35,904 nt of DNA from Armatimonadota bacterium (GTDB taxonomy: Bacteria; Armatimonadota; Fervidibacteria; Fervidibacterales; Fervidibacteraceae), in NCBI GenBank assembly GCA_025060305.1, contig JANXCD010000004.1:1-35904 (forward strand). Reading direction: 5' to 3'. Position numbers and translations under genes: made by a program. This document shows, piece by piece, positions 33,096-35,904 of this stretch (positions are counted from its first letter, which is position 1; each line of letters begins with the position of its first letter). The notes beneath the pieces are model-generated. The model was not told where the DNA came from. It saw only the letters and a list, made by a program, of their open reading frames with translations, and made no database searches.

Positions 33096-34295
33096 ATGAA
33101 AATGGCAATTGGGCTAATGAGCGCCATCAGTTTGCTACTGTTTTCAATGACTTTTGGTCAAATGCCAATGACAGCAGTTGTTGTAGAAACCGAGCAAGAT
33201 GCTGGTCGTGGAAATTTGAAGCACATAGAGCGCTGGCTTCTTTTTCCAGGCGGCAAACTTCGCTACCAACGAACCTTCAACCCCGAAACGAGACAAACAG
33301 TGAGCGAGCGATATGACGATTACCTTCATGGGCTTGCATTTGCTGGCGAAGGAAGTGGTGGCAAATGGGGTTATCATTGGTCTGGCGGATGGGATTGGTG
33401 GCGTTGGCTCACTGTGACTGTTGAAAGAGATGGCAAAAAGCAAGATGTGACTGAAGAAGTTTTTCAAACTGCTATGGTCGTGCAAGAACAGGGCAAAAGG
33501 TTAGTTTTTGACGAAATTTGGCAGTTGGAAGACGGCTTCTTAGTCATTCGCTACTTGTTTGAAGCAAGTCAACCTGACTGGTTGTGGCTGGAAGTTGCTT
33601 TGGTCGGAGCAAAAAGGAGCAGGCTTGATAGAGTGCAAATTACTGCTTACCCAACTACTTCAACAGGACCGAGATACCGAAAACGATGGATGACAACCTT
33701 AACGCAAGATGCCACAACGGAAACAGGAAGGGGCTTGAAAGTTGCCAGTGAGTGGTGCATTGTGATGTATTCTCGTTATGCTCAAGAAGAACAAGGCTGT
33801 GTCGTTGTTTTTGACCCAAACGAGATAGCGGCTGGCATGGAAGCAGGTGGTGGCTATGGAATTGCCCTCTTTTTCAACCCATCGCCTAATGTCTCTCGTG
33901 TTCACTTTGCCCTAAATTACTTCAACCGAAAGCATTGGCGTGAAGCGGTTCGCCCCTTCCTTGAAAAAGCGCCACAAATTTTGCAGCAACTTCGTGCTAT
34001 GCGATGGGATGCTCAACTTGAAGATGATGGTGATGCTTTGATTGAATGGCAACCTTTGGCTTTCTCAGAAAAAGCAATTTGGGTTCAAAAAGTTCGCTCA
34101 GTTTTCTCTTTGGCAAGTGAAGAAAGCAAAGATGCAAGGGAAGCCTTCACAACACTTCAAAATCTTTGGCAAAAATCGTCGGGTATGGAAAGAAGGCTGT
34201 TTGAAGTTGAATATTCTCTGCAGTGGCGCAAGTTTGTGACAGCGTTCCAAAAGGCATCAAAAGATGCTGTGAATACATTTGTGCATAAGAGATGA
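33096..34295 (+). CDS. Secreted protein of unknown function
   Basis: An N-terminal signal peptide (IGLMSAISLLLFSMTFGQ) precedes about 375 residues, largely beta-rich and tryptophan-rich in the first two thirds (WGYHWSGGWDWWRWLTV), with an acidic helical C-terminus. I recognise no family. It follows the GH42-like enzyme by about 125 bases on the same strand, so a role in handling polysaccharide outside the cytoplasm is plausible but unproven. ATG after GAAGGAG. Confidence 0.7.
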   Translation: MKMAIGLMSAISLLLFSMTFGQMPMTAVVVETEQDAGRGNLKHIERWLLFPGGKLRYQRTFNPETRQTVSERYDDYLHGLAFAGEGSGGKWGYHWSGGWDWWRWLTVTVERDGKKQDVTEEVFQTAMVVQEQGKRLVFDEIWQLEDGFLVIRYLFEASQPDWLWLEVALVGAKRSRLDRVQITAYPTTSTGPRYRKRWMTTLTQDATTETGRGLKVASEWCIVMYSRYAQEEQGCVVVFDPNEIAAGMEAGGGYGIALFFNPSPNVSRVHFALNYFNRKHWREAVRPFLEKAPQILQQLRAMRWDAQLEDDGDALIEWQPLAFSEKAIWVQKVRSVFSLASEESKDAREAFTTLQNLWQKSSGMERRLFEVEYSLQWRKFVTAFQKASKDAVNTFVHKR

Positions 34296-34312
34296 CTGAA
34301 GGATGGGGCGTT

Positions 34313-34329
34313 GCCTGTTGCTAACAGGC
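34313..34329 (+). repeat. Short perfect hairpin after the secreted protein gene
   Basis: GCCTGTT-GCT-AACAGGC forms a 7-base stem 18 bases past the stop codon. No T-run follows, so an intrinsic terminator is not supported. Confidence 0.35.
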
Positions 34330-34397
34330 TTAACTGTAGGATTAGCCTTTTGGCAGTATGCTGTCTATGGGCTTCAGAAAGGGGTGAGGACAAGCAA

Positions 34398-34961
34398 ATG
34401 TTGAAAGCCAGTGAGTTCAAAGACTTCTCATAAGCAATTAAAGGCGAATTCAAAAACTCTTTTCGTTGACCGAACTCAACCAATCACTTCCAACTTGACT
34501 ATCCCTTCCGATGTTCACTTGGCTCTCAATACATGGAGTTTCGTGACTTGGCTGTTGAAGGCGATCAAACCAAACCGTCAACCATTGCTTTCCTTTTTGC
34601 TCGTTCGGCAAAAATTGAATACACCAAGTATGCTCAATTTCAATCGTTGACAAATGTTCATGTCTATCTGCCTTCAATCCCACAGGCAAAAAACGGCAAA
34701 GGGACAGTTGCAGTTTACAACTATGCTGCTGAACTTTGGAGGGGTTGAAATGTTTACTTGATGTCGGATCACCCTTTGGTTTTTACTGGCTACAACATTT
34801 TTGGTGTCAAGTCGCCTTTCACTGAACTTTGGGCTGGCTATCCTTCTGACTTAAAAATCGTGACGAAAAAATCGGAGGGCAGGGTTACTACCCTGCCGAA
34901 AAAAATCAAAAATCGGCACACCATTAGTCGTGCTCTCCGATGGCTTGTCAGAAGGAGATAG
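34398..34961 (+). pseudogene. Decayed ORF of unknown family
   Basis: ATG 34398 follows GAGGAC. One frame stays readable to TAG 34959-34961 except for three stops (34431, 34467, 34746): MLKASEFKDFS, AIKGEFKNSFR, then SQYMEFRDLAVEGDQTKPS, LTNVHVYLPSIPQAKNGKG, AAELWRG, SDHPLVFTGYNIFGVKSPF and GYPSDLKIV. The coherent protein-like text on both sides of the last stop suggests a degraded gene; the ORF track shows it as pieces at 34533 and 34758. A palindromic repeat (34878-34897) is inserted in its 3' part. I cannot name the family. Confidence 0.45.
34878..34897 (+). repeat. Palindromic repeat (REP-like)
   Basis: GGCAGGGT-TACT-ACCCTGCC is a perfect 8-base hairpin followed by GAAAAAAATC, the same trailing context as the hairpins at 33 kb and in the MITE copies (CCGAAAAA). 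It lies within the decayed ORF. Confidence 0.6.
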
Positions 34962-35014
34962 TTTCTTTGCTTGAGAAGCAAAGCCATTATTTGTTATAAA
35001 GCGTTACTCAATTT

Positions 35015-35904
35015 TCACTTCATTGCTTCCCAAAGGATGTCTCCTTTCTCCCTTCGCACTGCTCCTTTGGATTCCACACCGCCATCGTCTTTCAAGTTTT
35101 CGCCGACGCTCCAAATTTTGAAGCCTTGTTTTAAGCGCTTGTAACGAATTGGTTTGCCGTCAAAAGGGTCAATGGGAACTGATGACAAGAATTTGGGCAC
35201 AAGTTGGCTAAGGTTTTCGGGGTAGCGACCATGTTCGTGCCAATACAAGCGCAAAGCAATTGCCGTTTGAGCAATCCGCTGCATTGCATGATAATAGTTG
35301 GCTTTTTGAAAGAAGTTTGAAAAAGCGGGAACGAGCATTTTAGCAATTGCCTTTTCGTCCCAAACTAATTCCAAACCTGACAAGTTGACACTTTTGACAG
35401 TGTTCTCAACTTCACTTTGCCATCGTTCTTCAAGTTGCCTGATGGCTTCTTGGTCGTATGGTGCACCTTTGCGGGCTATGGCTATAACTTCATTTTGGTA
35501 ATTCACCATCTTCAGGCAATTTTGAGCAATTAAAACACTTCGTGGCTTCAGCAAGACTGCCAAATTCACTTTGAATGGTTGTTCGCTCGCAAATAATCTG
35601 TGCAGCATTTTCTTTGAAGCCTTTCTCTGCATCCAATCACAGACGACGAAGGTGTAAACTCGTTCCGATTGGAGTGCTCTCACGAAATCTCGGTCAATAT
35701 CCCACGATTTCAACTCTGCTATAAGTGAACGGTAAGATTGCAGCGAAGGATCAGCGTCGGACAAAACTTGTTGCAAACCATTGTAGGCAGTCATGTAAAT
35801 TGAACCTTGAACAAGGAAGCCAATGACAAGTGATGGCTCATCGCTCATTCGCCTCACCAACTTCAAAATCGTCATGTGACTTTCAACTGCGCCATTAATG
35901 TCGC
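35015..35904 (-). CDS. Protein with pseudopilin-like C-terminal tail (5' end outside window)
   Basis: The frame remains open to the window edge, so the Met at 35875 given by the track need not be the start. The long helical body has no recognised motif. The C-terminus (LRLYWHEHGRYPENLSQLV, VPIDPFDGKPIRYKR, WSVGENLKDDGG) closely follows the end of GspG-type pseudopilins, which bind calcium there. Proteins with this tail on an unrelated body are common in armatimonadete/planctomycete-type genomes as I recall. Function unknown. The 53-base gap to the decayed ORF holds nothing. Confidence 0.65.
   Translation of the reverse strand, partial: DINGAVESHMTILKLVRRMSDEPSLVIGFLVQGSIYMTAYNGLQQVLSDADPSLQSYRSLIAELKSWDIDRDFVRALQSERVYTFVVCDWMQRKASKKMLHRLFASEQPFKVNLAVLLKPRSVLIAQNCLKMVNYQNEVIAIARKGAPYDQEAIRQLEERWQSEVENTVKSVNLSGLELVWDEKAIAKMLVPAFSNFFQKANYYHAMQRIAQTAIALRLYWHEHGRYPENLSQLVPKFLSSVPIDPFDGKPIRYKRLKQGFKIWSVGENLKDDGGVESKGAVRREKGDILWEAMK

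Overview
The window is a piece of bacterial chromosome, moderately AT-rich by eye and densely coded on both strands. Ribosome binding sites are strong (GGAGG type) and GTG/TTG starts are frequent. The genes point to a diderm, LPS-making, rod-shaped bacterium: lpxC, fabZ, an HldE-type kinase, an HldE-nucleotidyltransferase/KdsB fusion, mreB/mreC, ftsE/ftsX, uppP and a lytic transglycosylase. Large secreted glycoside hydrolases of GH36 and GH42-like type, a DUF6785-like membrane protein and the pseudopilin-like tail of the last gene remind me of Armatimonadota/Fervidibacteria-type or planctomycete-like uncultured lineages. That placement is inference; no rRNA or other decisive marker is present.

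Layout. 1-435: tail of an unknown gene. 572-2710 (-): GH36-type alpha-galactosidase with a clear promoter. 2906-3091 (+): an apparently unannotated small RNA with promoter, closing helix, internal hairpins and a strong intrinsic terminator. 3227-7394 (-): ftsX, ftsE, an FAH-family enzyme, a membrane protein and a YceI-like protein. 7768-9186 (+): GT39-like glycosyltransferase, flanked by diverged direct repeats. 9308-10573 (-): VWA protein. 10774-13289 (+): heptose-phosphate kinase, then the nucleotidyltransferase/KdsB fusion, with a MITE copy between them. 13447-15441 (+): large membrane protein. 15502-20995 (-): Gfo/Idh/MocA oxidoreductase, CPBP-type protein, lytic transglycosylase, nadC and a GT4. 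21150-21630 (+): FkbM methyltransferase pseudogene missing from the ORF track. 21640-24058 (+): GT4, lpxC, fabZ. 24113-24202 (+): tRNA-Ser(UGA). 24327-26960 (+): radC, mreB, mreC. 26950-28324 (-): uppP, pdxT. 28541-32970 (+): a secreted CBM9-like/GH42-like enzyme split by a one-base frameshift. 33096-34295 (+): secreted protein of unknown function. 34398-34961 (+): decayed ORF. 35015-35904 (-): 5'-truncated gene.

The common theme is the cell envelope: LPS precursors (heptose, KDO, lipid A), cell wall synthesis and division (MreBC, UppP, FtsEX, SLT), surface glycosyltransferases and secreted polysaccharide degradation.

The main unexplained elements are two. First, the stand-alone small RNA at about 2.9-3.1 kb. 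Second, a roughly 120-bp repeat family (three full copies, one half copy) with 17-bp terminal inverted repeats, two internal hairpins and, in one copy, a perfect 5-bp target duplication. This is a MITE, and two of its copies have supplied the stop codon, and in nadC the C-terminus, of adjacent genes. A related set of short palindromes lies at 33.0 and 34.9 kb.
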